Assembly (NCBI RefSeq): GCF_027580225.2
Contig: NC_073361.2
Location: 24,322,001 to 24,386,000 of the forward strand
Direction: 5' to 3'
Length of the DNA: 64,000 bases
Source: Misgurnus anguillicaudatus
Taxonomy: Eukaryota; Chordata; Actinopteri; Cypriniformes; Cobitidae
Position 1 is the first letter of the stretch. Each line of letters opens with the position of its first letter. The notes beneath the pieces were generated by a model. That model did not search any database. It was not told the DNA's origin and was given only the letters and a program-made list of their open reading frames with translations. Positions 35,201 through 41,434 of this stretch are shown here, piece after piece. Position numbers and translations under genes: made by a program.

Positions 35201-37021
35201 ATGTATTTGAAGTTCTAGCTCAAAATATCATTTAGATAATTTATTGTAACTTGTTAAAATTGACACTTTGTAGGTGCGAGCAAAATGTGCCGTTTTTGGG
35301 TGTGTCCTTTTAAATGCAAATGAGCTGATCTCTGTACTAAATGGCAGTGCTGTGGTTGGATAGTGCAGATTAAGGGGCGGTATTATCCCCTTCTGACATC
35401 ACAAGGGGAGCCAAATTTCAATGACCTATTTTTACACATACTTGCAGAAAACTAAGTTACTGGGTTGATAGAAGCACTGGGGACCCAATTATAGCACTTA
35501 AACATGGAAAAAGTCATATTTTCATGATAACTCCCCTTTAAAATATATAAGTGCCATTGTTTTGTCTTAAGATGTACACCAGGATGTAACATTTCTAAGT
35601 GAGATTTATAAAAACTGCATAAATCGCCAAATTTAACGCAAGGCTTAAAGGGATAGTTCGGCCAAAAACGATATTAAACCCATGATTTACTCACCCCCAA
35701 GCTGTCCGAGTTGCATATGTCCATCGTTTTTCAGACAAACACATTTTCGGATATTTTCGAAAATATTTTAGATCTTTCGTTTGATTAAATGTAATTTTAC
35801 GGGGTCCAGCAATAGTCCACGACCTTCAAGTCCAAAAAAAGTGTGTCCATCCTTCACAAATTAAATCCAAACGGCTCCAGGATGATAAACAAAGGTCTTC
35901 TGTGGGTAATCCGTGCGGTGTTGTTGTAGAAATATCCATATTTAAAATGTTATTAACGTTATAAACTACCTTCCGGTAGCGCCACCATCTTAGAGTGATG
36001 CGCATTCAGGATGAGAGCTTACACAGCGTACAGAGTTTCTCTGCTGCTGCTCTGTGCCCCGCCCTCCGAATTTGTTATACGTCACTAAGAAAAAATGCGT
36101 ACACTATGCTAATACTCTCTCCTGAGTCTAAGATGGCGGCGCTACCGGAAGGTAGTTTATAACGTTAATAACATTTTAAATATGGATATTTCTACAACAA
36201 CACCGCACGGATTACCCACAGAAGACCTTTGTTTATCATCCTGGAGCCATTTGGATTTAATTTGTGAAGGATGGACGCACTTTTTTTGGACTTGAAGGTC
36301 GTGGACTATTGCTGGACCCCGTAACATTACATTTAATCAAACGAAAGATCTAAAATATTTTCTAAAATATCCGAAAATGTGTTTGTCTGAAAAACGATGG
36401 ACATATGCAACTCGGACAGCTTGGGGGTGAGTAAATCATGGGTTAAATATCGTTTTTGGCTGAACTATCCCTTTAATAAGTCCTGTCTGTGTAACCAGGC
36501 CATAATGTATTAGTTTTGTGAGTGTTTTTTGTCTGACAACGAATCTGCATTTTTTCCAGAACGGCATGATGCTCTCTACGTAGTCGGAGCCCTCGATGAA
36601 GCCATGGAGCTGAGAGGAATGAGGTATCACCCTATCGACATCGAGACCTCAGTAATACGCACCCACAAGAGCATCATGGAATGGTACGACCTTCTCACTT
36701 TAAAATTTTCTGTTTCTATATAAAATTTTCTATATTTGATCGAATAAATCATGTCATCTTCATTTCAGCGCTGTGTTTCCCTGGACCAACTTGCTGGTGG
36801 TGGTCGTGGAGCTTGAAGGTTCAGAACAGGAAGCCTTAGACCTGGTTCCACTAGTAACTAACGCCGTCTTGGAGGAACACTACCTGATCGTGGGTGTGGT
36901 GGTCGTGGTGGACATCGGCGTCATTCCCATCAACTCTCGCGGGGAGAAACAGAGGATGCACCTGCGAGACGGCTTTTTGGCCGACCAGCTAGACCCAATC
37001 TATGTGGCGTATAACATGTAG
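16..37021 (+). CDS. dip2c: DIP2 family protein, C-terminal 1136 residues (27 exons in window)
   Basis: Join of 16-139, 1854-1963, 3748-3850, 3944-4008, 4100-4193, 5019-5138, 7991-8105, 9059-9198, 9367-9503, 12642-12850, 15380-15494, 15979-16180, 16292-16401, 19261-19341, 19881-20004, 20674-20795, 20868-20979, 21055-21164, 23232-23362, 24710-24878, 27268-27438, 31372-31433, 32059-32116, 32203-32277, 34742-34916, 36560-36683, 36769-37021. The sum is 3411 nt with one stop, at the end, and every junction keeps frame. DIP2 proteins carry an N-terminal DMAP1-binding region (absent here, left of the window) and two tandem adenylate-forming (fatty-acyl-AMP-ligase-like) domains. The first ends near GRRHNADDI (exon 12642-12850). 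The second shows STTGMLAGVK (A3-like), ARTGYLGFL (A7-like) and RGMRYHPIDIE (A8-like). The family is cytoplasmic and linked to control of diacylglycerol species in yeast and flies and to neuronal development in vertebrates; the substrate in fish is not known to me. Paralog C is chosen from sequence resemblance and the convergent zmynd11 neighbour. Confidence 0.95.
140..1853. other. dip2c intron
   Basis: Contains a CpG-rich, inverted-repeat-like stretch at about 305-580 (oligonucleotides such as acgcg recur; similar words occur at 23580-23655), probably a degenerate transposon. Otherwise AT-rich with no gene seen. Confidence 0.5.
1854..1963 (+). CDS. dip2c: dip2c coding exon 2 of window
   Basis: Acceptor atcag, donor gtgaag. 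Reads WPKLLWFVTESKHLSKPP through NNDTAYIE. Phase 1 in, phase 0 out. The block is nearly invariant among vertebrate DIP2 proteins. Confidence 0.94.
2904..3180 (+). mobile_element. hAT-like element fragment, CAGGGTTCCCAC end
   Basis: Starts with the same terminal repeat and 200 nt of the same interior (gtccttgaaatccttgaaag) as the full copies at 20077-20635 and 43871-44609, but lacks the right end. A minor open frame on its minus strand is not a gene. Confidence 0.75.
3496..3531. repeat. (CA)n-like microsatellite
   Basis: Mixed CACG/CGCG/CA run in a dip2c intron. Confidence 0.93.
3748..3850 (+). CDS. dip2c: dip2c coding exon 3 of window
   Basis: Acceptor cacag, donor gtatac. Reads YKTCKDGSVLGVTVTRIALL and ends CGYTE plus one base. 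The next exon supplies the rest of an alanine codon. Confidence 0.94.
3944..4008 (+). CDS. dip2c: dip2c coding exon 4 of window
   Basis: Short 65-nt exon, acceptor ttcag, donor gtaagt. Reads EIIVNVLDFKKDVGLWHGILT. It is separated from exon 3 by only 93 nt. Confidence 0.94.
4100..4193 (+). CDS. dip2c: dip2c coding exon 5 of window
   Basis: Acceptor ctcag, donor gtcggt. Reads SVMNMMHVISIPYSLMKV then NPLSWIQKVCQYK. Separated from exon 4 by a 91-nt intron. Confidence 0.94.
4236..4794. mobile_element. inverted-repeat element, ends gcc(a/t)cctttccactgcacacgac
   Basis: About 23-bp inverted terminal repeats 559 bp apart in the intron after dip2c exon 5. No coding sequence seen. Confidence 0.7.
5019..5138 (+). 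CDS. dip2c: dip2c coding exon 6 of window
   Basis: Acceptor tgtag follows a GT-rich run; donor gtaagc leads into a long pyrimidine tract. Reads KVACVKSRDMHWALVAHRDQ and ends VVADGSNP plus one base of Trp. Confidence 0.94.
5150..5225. repeat. pyrimidine-rich low-complexity tract
   Basis: CT/TTTC-rich run starting 12 nt after the donor of dip2c exon 5019-5138. Confidence 0.85.
5330..5835. mobile_element. dispersed repeat sharing its right part with 34438-34585
   Basis: Begins with an inner inverted repeat (gttatcacagaaataagccc ... gggcttatttcatgataac). Its right 130 nt (cctgtcaaaatgatt to gtgtaataa) recur at 34438-34585. Confidence 0.65.
6174..6960. other. repeat-derived intron stretch
   Basis: Starts ttaaagggggggtttaatgg and carries CG-rich sequence that looks like the 5' part of a degraded transposon. 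I cannot fix its right end. A short frame from 6519 (starting MARKKKCVFGC) resembles the start of a THAP-type zinc finger but is not continued. Confidence 0.4.
7051..7747. mobile_element. palindromic MITE with nested element (cactgaaaaaaatgattcat ends)
   Basis: Outer ends match the intact 197-bp copy at 12286-12482. The copy is split by a second element at 7118-7612. Confidence 0.85.
7118..7612. mobile_element. inverted-repeat element, aactctttcaccgcc ends
   Basis: Ends aactctttcaccgcc and ggcggtgaaagagtt. Related copies at 11291-11820 and 49316-49778. Confidence 0.85.
7991..8105 (+). CDS. dip2c: dip2c coding exon 7 of window
   Basis: Acceptor tacag, donor gtgggt. Reads SISSCDAFLNVFQSKGLRPE then VICPCASSAEALTVAIR. 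Phase 1 in, phase 2 out. Confidence 0.94.
8106..9058. other. dip2c intron
   Basis: 953 nt, AT-rich, with a short C run near 8760. Nothing recognisable. Confidence 0.6.
9059..9198 (+). CDS. dip2c: dip2c coding exon 8 of window
   Basis: Acceptor tttag, donor gtaccc. Reads PTDDTNQPPGRGVLSMQGLS and ends VLTVQDVGTVMPG. The end of the first adenylate-forming domain's N-terminal lobe is approaching. Confidence 0.94.
9367..9503 (+). CDS. dip2c: dip2c coding exon 9 of window
   Basis: Acceptor cgcag, donor gtttgt. Reads LMCVVKPEGVPQLCRTDEIG then ELCVCSIATGMSYYGLSGMT and NTFE. Ends on a codon boundary. Confidence 0.94.
9879..10255 (+). mobile_element. hAT-like element fragment
   Basis: Third copy of the CAGGGTTCCCAC family, with its first base changed and the right end lost. 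Preceded at 9775-9865 by a reversed fragment of the 62403-62810 family. Confidence 0.7.
10782..12087. mobile_element. TTAAAGGTG-type palindromic element, interrupted
   Basis: Ends ttaaaggtgtaatga and ttacacattgcacccttaa match 40318-41022. The centre holds the 11291-11820 element and other sequence. Confidence 0.75.
11291..11820. mobile_element. inverted-repeat element, ttaactcattcaccgcc ends
   Basis: Ends ttaactcattcaccgcca and tggcggtgaatgagttaa, 530 bp, nested in 10782-12087. Confidence 0.85.
12286..12482. mobile_element. short palindromic MITE, intact copy
   Basis: 197 bp, almost fully self-complementary (acactgaaaaaaatgattca at both ends, inverted). Lies 160 nt before a dip2c exon. Confidence 0.88.
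12642..12850 (+). CDS. dip2c: dip2c coding exon 10 of window
   Basis: Acceptor gtcag, donor gtgagg. Reads VFPMNSLGAPISEHPFTRTG, then GKMDGLMVVSGRRHNADDI and KFVYRG. The RTG...GKMDG...GRRHNADDI series is the A7/A8-like region that closes the first adenylate-forming domain's core. Confidence 0.95.
12851..13526. other. dip2c intron, no feature seen
   Basis: AT-rich sequence between exon 12642-12850 and the next element. Nothing supported. Confidence 0.6.
13527..14418. mobile_element. inverted-repeat element, 27-bp ends
   Basis: Perfect terminal repeats catatgaagagtttggttc... continuing through ccaaaacgc, 892 bp. Minus-strand open frames inside are short and unlike known proteins. Confidence 0.85.
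14864..15260. mobile_element. Harbinger-like MITE with TTA duplication
   Basis: Ends gggggcgtgcacaccaaa and its complement, flanked on both sides by TTA. Three-base TWA duplication and G-rich ends fit PIF/Harbinger. It ends 119 nt before a dip2c exon. Confidence 0.8.
15380..15494 (+). CDS. dip2c: dip2c coding exon 11 of window
   Basis: Acceptor ttcag, donor gtgtgt. Reads IAVFSVTVLHDERIVVVAEQ then EEDSFQWMSRVLQ. This is the small C-terminal subdomain of the first adenylate-forming module. Confidence 0.95.
15495..15978. other. dip2c intron with 26-nt direct repeat
   Basis: cacgctcccttactgattta/g occurs twice (15511 and 15550). Otherwise nothing seen. Confidence 0.6.
15979..16180 (+). CDS. dip2c: dip2c coding exon 12 of window
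   Basis: Acceptor tacag, donor gtcggt. Reads AIDSIHNVGVFCLALVPANT, TPLGGIHLSETKQLF and ends NLPKPRQKQP. It includes the linker leaving the first module. Confidence 0.95.
16292..16401 (+). CDS. dip2c: dip2c coding exon 13 of window
   Basis: Acceptor tgcag, donor gtgtgt, 111 nt after exon 12. Reads EIGPASVMVGNLVSGKRIAQ then ASGRDLGQIEDNDQARK. This is the hinge between the two adenylate-forming modules. Confidence 0.95.
16612..16651. repeat. (TA)n microsatellite
   Basis: About 20 TA units in the dip2c intron between 16401 and 19261. Confidence 0.97.
16676..17822. mobile_element. acactttacaata-type element with nested palindrome
   Basis: Outer flanks (cactttacaataggactgca ... gcaaccttattgtgaagtgt) belong to the family also at 59806-60020. 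The insert at 16843-17672 is a second element. Confidence 0.75.
16843..17672. mobile_element. long palindromic element, copy 1
   Basis: Arms start aatccagataatttactcac and end in the inverse followed by aatggactaatccttt. Related to 42530-43444 and 63168-64000. Left outer end lost. Confidence 0.85.
17823..19260. other. dip2c intron, AT-rich then unique
   Basis: ATT/TTA-rich run at 17860-17995, then unique sequence with a CA/CAC-rich patch at 18650-18760. No gene. Confidence 0.6.
19261..19341 (+). CDS. dip2c: dip2c coding exon 14 of window
   Basis: 81 nt, acceptor tttag, donor gtatga. Reads FLFLSEVLQWRSQTTPDHVL then FTLLSSR. Start of the second adenylate-forming domain. Confidence 0.94.
19881..20004 (+). 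CDS. dip2c: dip2c coding exon 15 of window
   Basis: Acceptor tttag, donor gtacga. Reads GAVLSSLTCLQLHKRAEKIA and HLQDGDHVALVYPP. Typical N-terminal lobe sequence of a fatty-acyl-AMP-ligase-like domain. Confidence 0.94.
20077..20635 (+). mobile_element. hAT-like element, full copy
   Basis: 559 bp with ends CAGGGTTCCCAC and GTGGGAACCCTG. No transposase. Flanking 8-mers (ttgtttta / ggtttaaa) are only partly alike. It ends 38 nt before a dip2c exon. Confidence 0.85.
20674..20795 (+). CDS. dip2c: dip2c coding exon 16 of window
   Basis: Acceptor tgcag, donor gtgggt. Reads IDLIAAFYGCLYAGCVPITV then NIATTLPTVKMIVE. It lies 38 nt after the end of a hAT-like element. Confidence 0.94.
20868..20979 (+). 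CDS. dip2c: dip2c coding exon 17 of window
   Basis: Acceptor tttag, donor gttagt, only 72 nt after exon 16. Reads VSRSACVMTTQVISKLLKSK then AVDVRSWPPVLDT. Confidence 0.94.
21055..21164 (+). CDS. dip2c: dip2c coding exon 18 of window
   Basis: Acceptor tcaag, donor gtgagg. Reads DLPKKKPPQLYKPSNPDTLA then YLDFSVSTTGMLAGVK. The Ser/Thr-rich stretch STTGMLAGVK sits where adenylate-forming enzymes have the A3 phosphate-binding loop. Intron 17 is 75 nt. Confidence 0.95.
21252..22107. mobile_element. inverted-repeat element, TTAACCC ends
   Basis: Ends ttaacccttgtgggttgtt and aacaacccataagggttaa. TTAA plus CCC is like piggyBac-type MITEs. The two halves are loosely complementary. Open frames inside both strands are short. 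Confidence 0.8.
22640..23011. mobile_element. partial copy of the 40318-41022 element
   Basis: Shares tacaccgagggtccccttac, ctaccgtagcttctctatg and ccactagatgccgc with that family; ends aatttacacactgcactttt. Confidence 0.75.
23012..23080 (-). mobile_element. tRNA-derived SINE fragment
   Basis: ttatcagtatgtgtgttcac ... tttgcgttgctaatg resembles the reversed head of SINE copies at 43490-43620 and 52245-52330. Confidence 0.5.
23232..23362 (+). CDS. dip2c: dip2c coding exon 19 of window
   Basis: Acceptor tttag, donor gtgaga. Reads MSHTATSAFCRSIKLQCELY and ends GLGFVLWCLC. The leading ATG is internal, not a start. Confidence 0.95.
23363..24709. other. dip2c intron
   Basis: Includes a patch at 23560-23660 sharing words with 305-580. 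No gene. Confidence 0.5.
24710..24878 (+). CDS. dip2c: dip2c coding exon 20 of window
   Basis: Acceptor tgaag, donor gtaaag. Reads VYSGHQSILIPPSELEVNPA and ends KGLGLQTESLK. The donor lies about 40 nt before the TTTC-rich tandem array. Confidence 0.95.
24918..26385. repeat. tandem array with embedded (TTTC)n
   Basis: Nine copies of a unit containing cacattatgttttcacaa, starting at 24947, 25106, 25251, 25435, 25574, 25775, 25931, 26097 and 26252. Spacings vary from 139 to 201 bp because each unit ends in a TTTC run of different length. The tail also has (CT)n near 26216-26240. Open frames rich in FLSF in it are repeat artefacts. Confidence 0.92.
26386..26800. other. dip2c intron, no feature seen
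   Basis: AT-rich sequence after the tandem array. Confidence 0.55.
26815..26970 (+). mobile_element. tRNA-derived SINE, degenerate
   Basis: Head with ggttatgggtttgatac (B-box-like) and tail gattgaatgcactatact ... gtctagcaaatgcataaa, the usual tail of this SINE type. Confidence 0.7.
27268..27438 (+). CDS. dip2c: dip2c coding exon 21 of window
   Basis: Acceptor cttag, donor gtcagt, 57 codons. Reads SRGLDLSRVRTCVVVAEERP and SFGCRVNLAICLQ. Both ends are in phase 0, so an in-frame microexon can be inserted after it. Confidence 0.95.
27970..27999 (+). CDS. dip2c: candidate dip2c cassette microexon (30 nt)
   Basis: Thirty bases between ggtag and gtaggg, open in the dip2c frame and reading PHRLGKLADQ. 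The flanking exons meet at a phase-0 junction, so inclusion adds ten residues and skipping changes nothing else. The upstream tract contains TGC twice within 25 nt of the acceptor, as in SRRM4-dependent neuronal microexons. It would sit between CLQ and GTSGPDP in the second adenylate-forming domain. It is not counted in the 3411-nt total. Inferred from splice sites, phase and the peptide's non-random look; a chance match is possible. Confidence 0.6.
28001..29520. other. dip2c intron, AT-rich
   Basis: Long AT-rich stretch, no repeats I can name and no gene. Confidence 0.55.
29578..29812. repeat. inverted repeat (hairpin)
   Basis: Arms of about 95 nt (29578-29682 and 29713-29812) around gtgggcgtggtttca ... 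tgaaaccacgcccac. Confidence 0.8.
30115..30255. mobile_element. gaagaacc-type repeat fragment
   Basis: cactcttaaaataaa ... gaagaacca resembles the element at 59210-59420. A second small fragment lies at 31470-31575. Confidence 0.55.
30256..31371. other. dip2c intron, no feature seen
   Basis: Unique-looking sequence leading to exon 31372-31433. Confidence 0.5.
31372..31433 (+). CDS. dip2c: dip2c coding exon 22 of window
   Basis: 62 nt, acceptor ttcag, donor gtggga. Reads GTSGPDPTTVYVDMRALRHD. It follows the longest dip2c intron in the window (3.9 kb). Confidence 0.94.
32059..32116 (+). CDS. dip2c: dip2c coding exon 23 of window
   Basis: 58 nt, acceptor ctcag, donor gtacct. Reads VRLVERGSPHSLPLMESGK. 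The first base completes an arginine codon. Confidence 0.94.
32203..32277 (+). CDS. dip2c: dip2c coding exon 24 of window
   Basis: 75 nt, acceptor gccag, donor gtgagt, 86 nt after exon 23. Reads ILPGVRIIIANPETKGPLGD then SHLGE, the A5/A6-like region of the second module. Confidence 0.94.
32464..34407. mobile_element. large element, ggatgcaccgaa ends, with two nested elements
   Basis: Ends ttagggatgcaccgaat and atttcggtgcatcc. Contains 32543-33105 (ends ggctatgtctacacgaa / cgtgtggacagcccc) and 33516-34210. No transposase frame remains. Confidence 0.75.
33516..34210. mobile_element. inverted-repeat element, gtgcccggttgcatgaaa ends
   Basis: 695 bp with near-perfect 26-bp ends; the interior repeats the word ttaaggg many times. 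Confidence 0.85.
34438..34585. mobile_element. fragment of the 5330-5835 repeat family
   Basis: Shares cctgtcaaaatgatt, ccaatcagaatcaagcatt and gtgtaataa with 5700-5830. Confidence 0.65.
34742..34916 (+). CDS. dip2c: dip2c coding exon 25 of window
   Basis: Acceptor tgtag, donor gtgatc. Reads IWVHCAHNGSGYFTVYGDEA and ARTGYLGFLRRTELTD. RTGYLGF is the A7-like motif; a Tyr replaces the Asp of canonical RTGD, as in the DIP2 family generally. Confidence 0.95.
34968..35095 (+). mobile_element. tRNA-derived SINE
   Basis: gagctcagttggtagagcat is an A-box region; gtgttccatccc is a worn B box; tail ctgtaagtcccttggattga. The acceptor stem does not close, so it is not a tRNA gene. Confidence 0.8.
35148..35541. 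mobile_element. gggacatttcacaagact element
   Basis: Shares most of its length with 62403-62810 (tgcaaatgagctgatctctg, ggatagtgcagattaagggg). Confidence 0.85.
35645..36476. mobile_element. 832-bp palindromic element in dip2c intron
   Basis: Ends ttaaagggatagttcggcc and its near-inverse. Arms of about 350 nt (35645-35992, 36125-36476) are almost fully complementary. Lies 83 nt before exon 36560-36683. Confidence 0.92.
36560..36683 (+). CDS. dip2c: dip2c coding exon 26 of window
   Basis: Acceptor tccag, donor gtacga. Reads ERHDALYVVGALDEAMELRG then MRYHPIDIETSVIRTHKSI. RGMRYHPIDIE matches the A8-like hinge motif of fatty-acyl-AMP ligases. Confidence 0.95.
36769..37021 (+). CDS. dip2c: dip2c terminal coding exon
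   Basis: Acceptor ttcag; runs to TAG at 37019-37021. Reads AVFPWTNLLVVVVELEGSEQ and ends DQLDPIYVAYNM, the invariant DIP2 C terminus. All of the small C-terminal subdomain of the second module is here. Confidence 0.96.
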
Positions 37022-39100
37022 CGTGAGCTTGTATGGAAACTTGCAGTGTATGTCCGTGTGCGTGTTTTGCCGACCGCACACGACTGGTTAGGCATTCTAC
37101 AGCAAATACCGGAAAACACTTACAGGAAGGAACTATTTCAAAGCCTGATCGGCAAAAGGAAGTCTCCTGAAGGCCAGACGAATCGCTTTCGCTTGCGTGC
37201 GTGCCGCTTTGTTTTCACGTGAGGTATTGCGACGTTCATTTTTATTCAACCCTACACGAGCAAAGGGTGTTTTTAAATATCTGTGGCAAAATGTGCGTTT
37301 TAAGTTCACAAGTATACGTTGTATCAAGACCTCTGGACTTTTAAAAAAGGTACAAAAACCAATCGTTACATTTGTATGTACGTCGCAGCCGTCCTTCAGC
37401 AATTTGCCGCTTTAGTTTTTCAACCTTTGTAAATGTTCTCGAACAGCAGGAAGCAAAAAAAGAAGAAAAGCCGTCCGCCTGCTTTTACGAGTCCTCCATG
37501 TTTAATATCATTGTACAAAGCTGAAGGCCTAACACAAAGTCGGTTGATATTGTGTAATTATGTACAGATAATAGTTCTTATTTATTTTGCTCTTTTTAGA
37601 ATCCGTGAGCGAAGACATTTGGAAATGTTTTCCTCATTAAATAATATTGCTGATATAAAACGTTGTATCATCTTGAGTGAGTAGTATCACATCAAGTATA
37701 TGTAAAAATATAAATATACATACAAATATATATATATAAAAAAGAAAATATATATATATATATAAAATAAGATCTACGAATCACCAATGAAACGTTTCTA
37801 ATGCAGTACTTCCCACTTGCATGGTGTCCGTTGTAAAAATCAACTGACTGATCGATCGATCAACGTTACCACACGTTTAATAACAACACAAACTCATAGG
37901 ACTTTTAAGTCATGTTACACATGCGTGTAGCTGGAACAAATGCTTTTTAATCGAAACTAAATAGCTATGCCCTAAGTGAAAACAAGAAACCCTTAAAATG
38001 TGCCTGGAATTTTGTTTACATTGTGTTTTACAACTCAAATCTGCACCGCAGTTCTGCTTGTTTATCTTATGTTGTGTTTTTATGTGCTTGGTTTGAGTTT
38101 TTTTACTTTTGTATCGTTTTGAGTGACTTCATTATTTATTGACACAGCGCGTTTTGTTTACCGCTCATTCACAACGTTTAATTTTTTGTGGTTTACGTAT
38201 CCTCACAGAAACATGGGCACGGCAGTTTGTGCTTCAGCAGGAAATTGAGCGTTTTCATTTATAACGCACCAGACCGTAATGCAGATTTTGGTATTTTACG
38301 TGAAACGTTTACGTTAATGCCTTTACACCGTTCAGCTGACGTGCTTATTTGGGAATACATGCCAAATAGCAGGTGGGAGAGACTGTTGGCCCGTGCAATA
38401 TAAGCAAAGCATGAAATGTGTCCGACGGGCTGTAATGATGCAAAAGAAAATTTTGTGAAGAGAGAATTGTGCCATTATTCTCCACAACGTACCAGCTGCA
38501 TTACAAACCTGTTTTCAAATACGATGACTCTTTTATTATTTGCCATATCCTGCCTGTCGGATAGATAGGTATTGGATTATTAATCCACTATCATATTATT
38601 CCCTGAAGGAAGATGCAAAGATGGGGATCGTACTGCAATGTGATATCAGCATCCTGCGGTCGACTTACAGACAACCTTTACTTGGATTGGTGTAATAGAC
38701 ATCGCCTATGGGAACCGAGTTTCCACTTATTCATAAAGTGACAATGCAATGTTTTTGTCTTGTTTTTAAAAAAATGAAGGAATGAAGTCTTAACTTGTTT
38801 GGAAGATTTGAGTGTCCCCACACAAACCAAGAAAAAAAATGTGCACATAACTTTCAACCTGTGAAGTTAATTCCCTGAAATCTGGACTTACGAGAGAGTC
38901 TGCATGGTGTCTGTAAATATTGTTAGTTATAGCGACAAAAAAGACAAAAAACAAAATTTATTTTGTATGGTGCAGGTGTGTTTGAAATTCTGTTTTGTAC
39001 ACATGATTAAAAGTATTAAATTACACTTTTATAGAAGCCTGCTTTGGCCTACCTTCACACAATATGGTGCAATAAAGTGCTTTGATTGGTACATTTGTCA
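37022..39100 (+). other. dip2c: probable dip2c 3' UTR
   Basis: About 2 kb of AT-rich, largely repeat-free sequence after the dip2c stop, ending near an AATAAA. It contrasts with the repeat-dense flanks, as expected of a transcribed UTR. It includes a TA-rich run at about 37720-37765. An ATTAAA at 37636-37641 could serve a shorter form. Confidence 0.55.
39071..39076 (+). terminator. candidate dip2c poly(A) signal AATAAA
   Basis: AATAAA followed within 30 nt by T/G-containing sequence, 2.05 kb after the stop codon. Plausible from position only; cleavage is not shown. Confidence 0.45.
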
Positions 39101-39144
39101 TTATTACATTTGCGACACACAAAAAAGCAAAACCGGTTGATATG

Positions 39145-39150
39145 TTTATT
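39145..39150 (-). terminator. candidate zmynd11 poly(A) signal
   Basis: Plus-strand TTTATT is AATAAA on the minus strand. If used, zmynd11 has a 3.1 kb 3' UTR that contains three repeat elements, and the two convergent genes end almost end to end. A closer ATTAAA (minus strand, 41518-41523) is an alternative. Confidence 0.3.
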
Positions 39151-39927
39151 TATACATAGTACTGTTACATAATGTAATGCAGAAGAGACATCAGGGATGT
39201 CAGAAAGGAGAAAACGTTTACACCACATATGCACATGAAAAACAGGTGTTCCTAAAGCAAACTTCTCGCCGGGTGTCGGGAATTCTCAGTAGTCATTGTT
39301 CTGTCCGCATAAATAAGGTTAAAAAATACATTTTATAAAAGGGTTAACTTGCAGTTACAAAGTGGCTTCAAATCACCCCACAAAACCAAAAGGAGACATC
39401 ACCGATGACACGCAAGAATGGAAAACGTAGATCTGAAAATAAGGTATACACAAGCTGCTTTCATCATGCACACTGGAATGGAACATATTACCGTTATATC
39501 ACAAATATTTTTCTTTACAGACCTTTTTTATCAAATACATAGGTAATGCGTTCATGAAATGTACATAGGCTAACGTGCAAACGGCATCAGTCACGGTTAG
39601 CGGCGAACAGTTATTTACATGTAGTGCAACAGTGAGGTTGGGGCAAAGACAGAAACCTGGATGTAAATATGCGATTTTAAACACATCCAGAAATTGAGAG
39701 CGAAAGGTGCACATAGAAACAGGTCTGTGCAAAAACACCAAAAGGCTCTCGGTCACCCTATATAGCCTTTAACTGGTTTTCCAGATCTAAACAAATCACT
39801 CAACTTACCTCATTTGCATTAAACATTTGTTATTGCAATCATTACTTAAACTTACTTAAAGTAGTAGAGTAGTTCACCCAAAACAGGTTAATTTTATTTC
39901 ATATTAAGGAAAATTTGGATATTATAC

Positions 39928-40223
39928 TTAAAGGGATAGTTCACCCCAAAATGAAAATGATGTCATCAAGTTGATACACCCATTTATTAATTTGGATGTT
40001 CTGCTAATCACAAATGAAGATATTTTGAGCAGTGTTACCGTTTATGAGCACCATTGACTTCCATAGTAGGAAAAAAATAATACAATGAAAGTCAATGGTG
40101 CTCATGCTTTAAGCTGGATTACACATATATTGTGTTTACAGAACAAAGAAATTTATACAGGTTTGTATCAGCTTGAGGGTGAGTAAATGACAGCTTTTTT
40201 GGGGGGGTGAACTATCCCTTTAA
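39928..40223. mobile_element. cypriniform-type MITE, ttaaagggatagttcaccc
   Basis: 296 bp with TTAA at both ends and inverted arms. The most common repeat family in the window. Confidence 0.9.
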
Positions 40224-40300
40224 CAACCAATTATAATGCATTTTGATTATATGAATGTTTAGGTAACAAAATGTATATATTCTATGTGAACTATCCTTTA

Positions 40301-41434
40301 AAAAGATAGTTCACTTTAAAGGTGCAGTGTGTAATTTTTAAAAGGATCTCTTGACGGAAATGCAAAATAATATTCAACACTATTATCAGGGGTGCATAAA
40401 GACCTCTCATAATGAACCGTTATGTGTTTATTACCCTAGAATGAGACGCCCCTATCCACATACACCGAGGGTCCCCCCACATGAAAGTCGCCACCCTGGG
40501 GCCGCCATGTTTCTACAGAAGCCCTTAACAGACAATTTTTTTTACCAAGTTGTCTCCGATGATGACATGTTTGTCTGGTGGCGGCTACCGTAGCTTCTCT
40601 ATGTGTTTCAAAAGCGAGGGGTGAGCATTGGACTGAGCCGTTGGTTGCAATTCGCAACCTCACCACTAGATTCCGCCAAAATTTTCTTTAAAAGGTAAAT
40701 TTTAGCGCCATCTTGCCGTGAGATTGTGAATTGCAAGCTACGGTAGCCGCCACAGGACGAACATGTTGTTGTCTAAGACAAAATACAGTAGTGACTCTGT
40801 ACAGCAGTTTGGGGCTACCGTAGAAACATGGCGACACAAAATGGCAACTTCCATGCAAGGGGGCCCACGGCGCATGCAGACAAAAACGTCCCATTATTAA
40901 GTCAATAAACACATAACGATTCATCATACAATGTCTCCATGCACCACCGACAATATAGTTATGAATATAAAATTGCATTTATGTCATTAGATTCTTCCCA
41001 AAATTACACACTGCACCTTTAAAATGAAAATTCTGTCATTTACCTCATGTTCTTCTAAACCTGCATGAATTTTTTTCTGATGAACACAAAAGAAGATATC
41101 CCGAGAAATGATGGCAATCACACAGCAGATAGAGTGACCATTGACTTCCATAGTAGGAAAAAATATATATATTTTAGAAGTATAGTGATAAATGATGAAG
41201 AAAATACTTTGATAAATTATGGTAAGCACACAGTTGATGGTACCCATTAAATTCCATCATATTTTTTATTCCTACTATGGAAGTCAATGGACACCATCTG
41301 CTGTGTGTTTACCATCATTTCTCAAAATATCTACCTCCGTGCTCCTCATACAAGAAATTCATACAGGTTAAGAACAACATGAGGATGAGTAAATGATGAC
41401 AGAATGTTCATTTTAAAGTGAACTATCCCTTTAA
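40301..41434. mobile_element. cypriniform-type MITE split by a nested element
   Basis: Left end gatagttcacttta, right end aaagtgaactatccctttaa. The interior 40318-41022 is another palindrome. Confidence 0.88.
40318..41022. mobile_element. palindromic element, aaaggtgcagtgtgtaa ends
   Basis: 705 bp with ends aaaggtgcagtgtgtaattt and aaattacacactgcaccttt. Intact relative of 10782-12087 and 22640-23011. Confidence 0.9.
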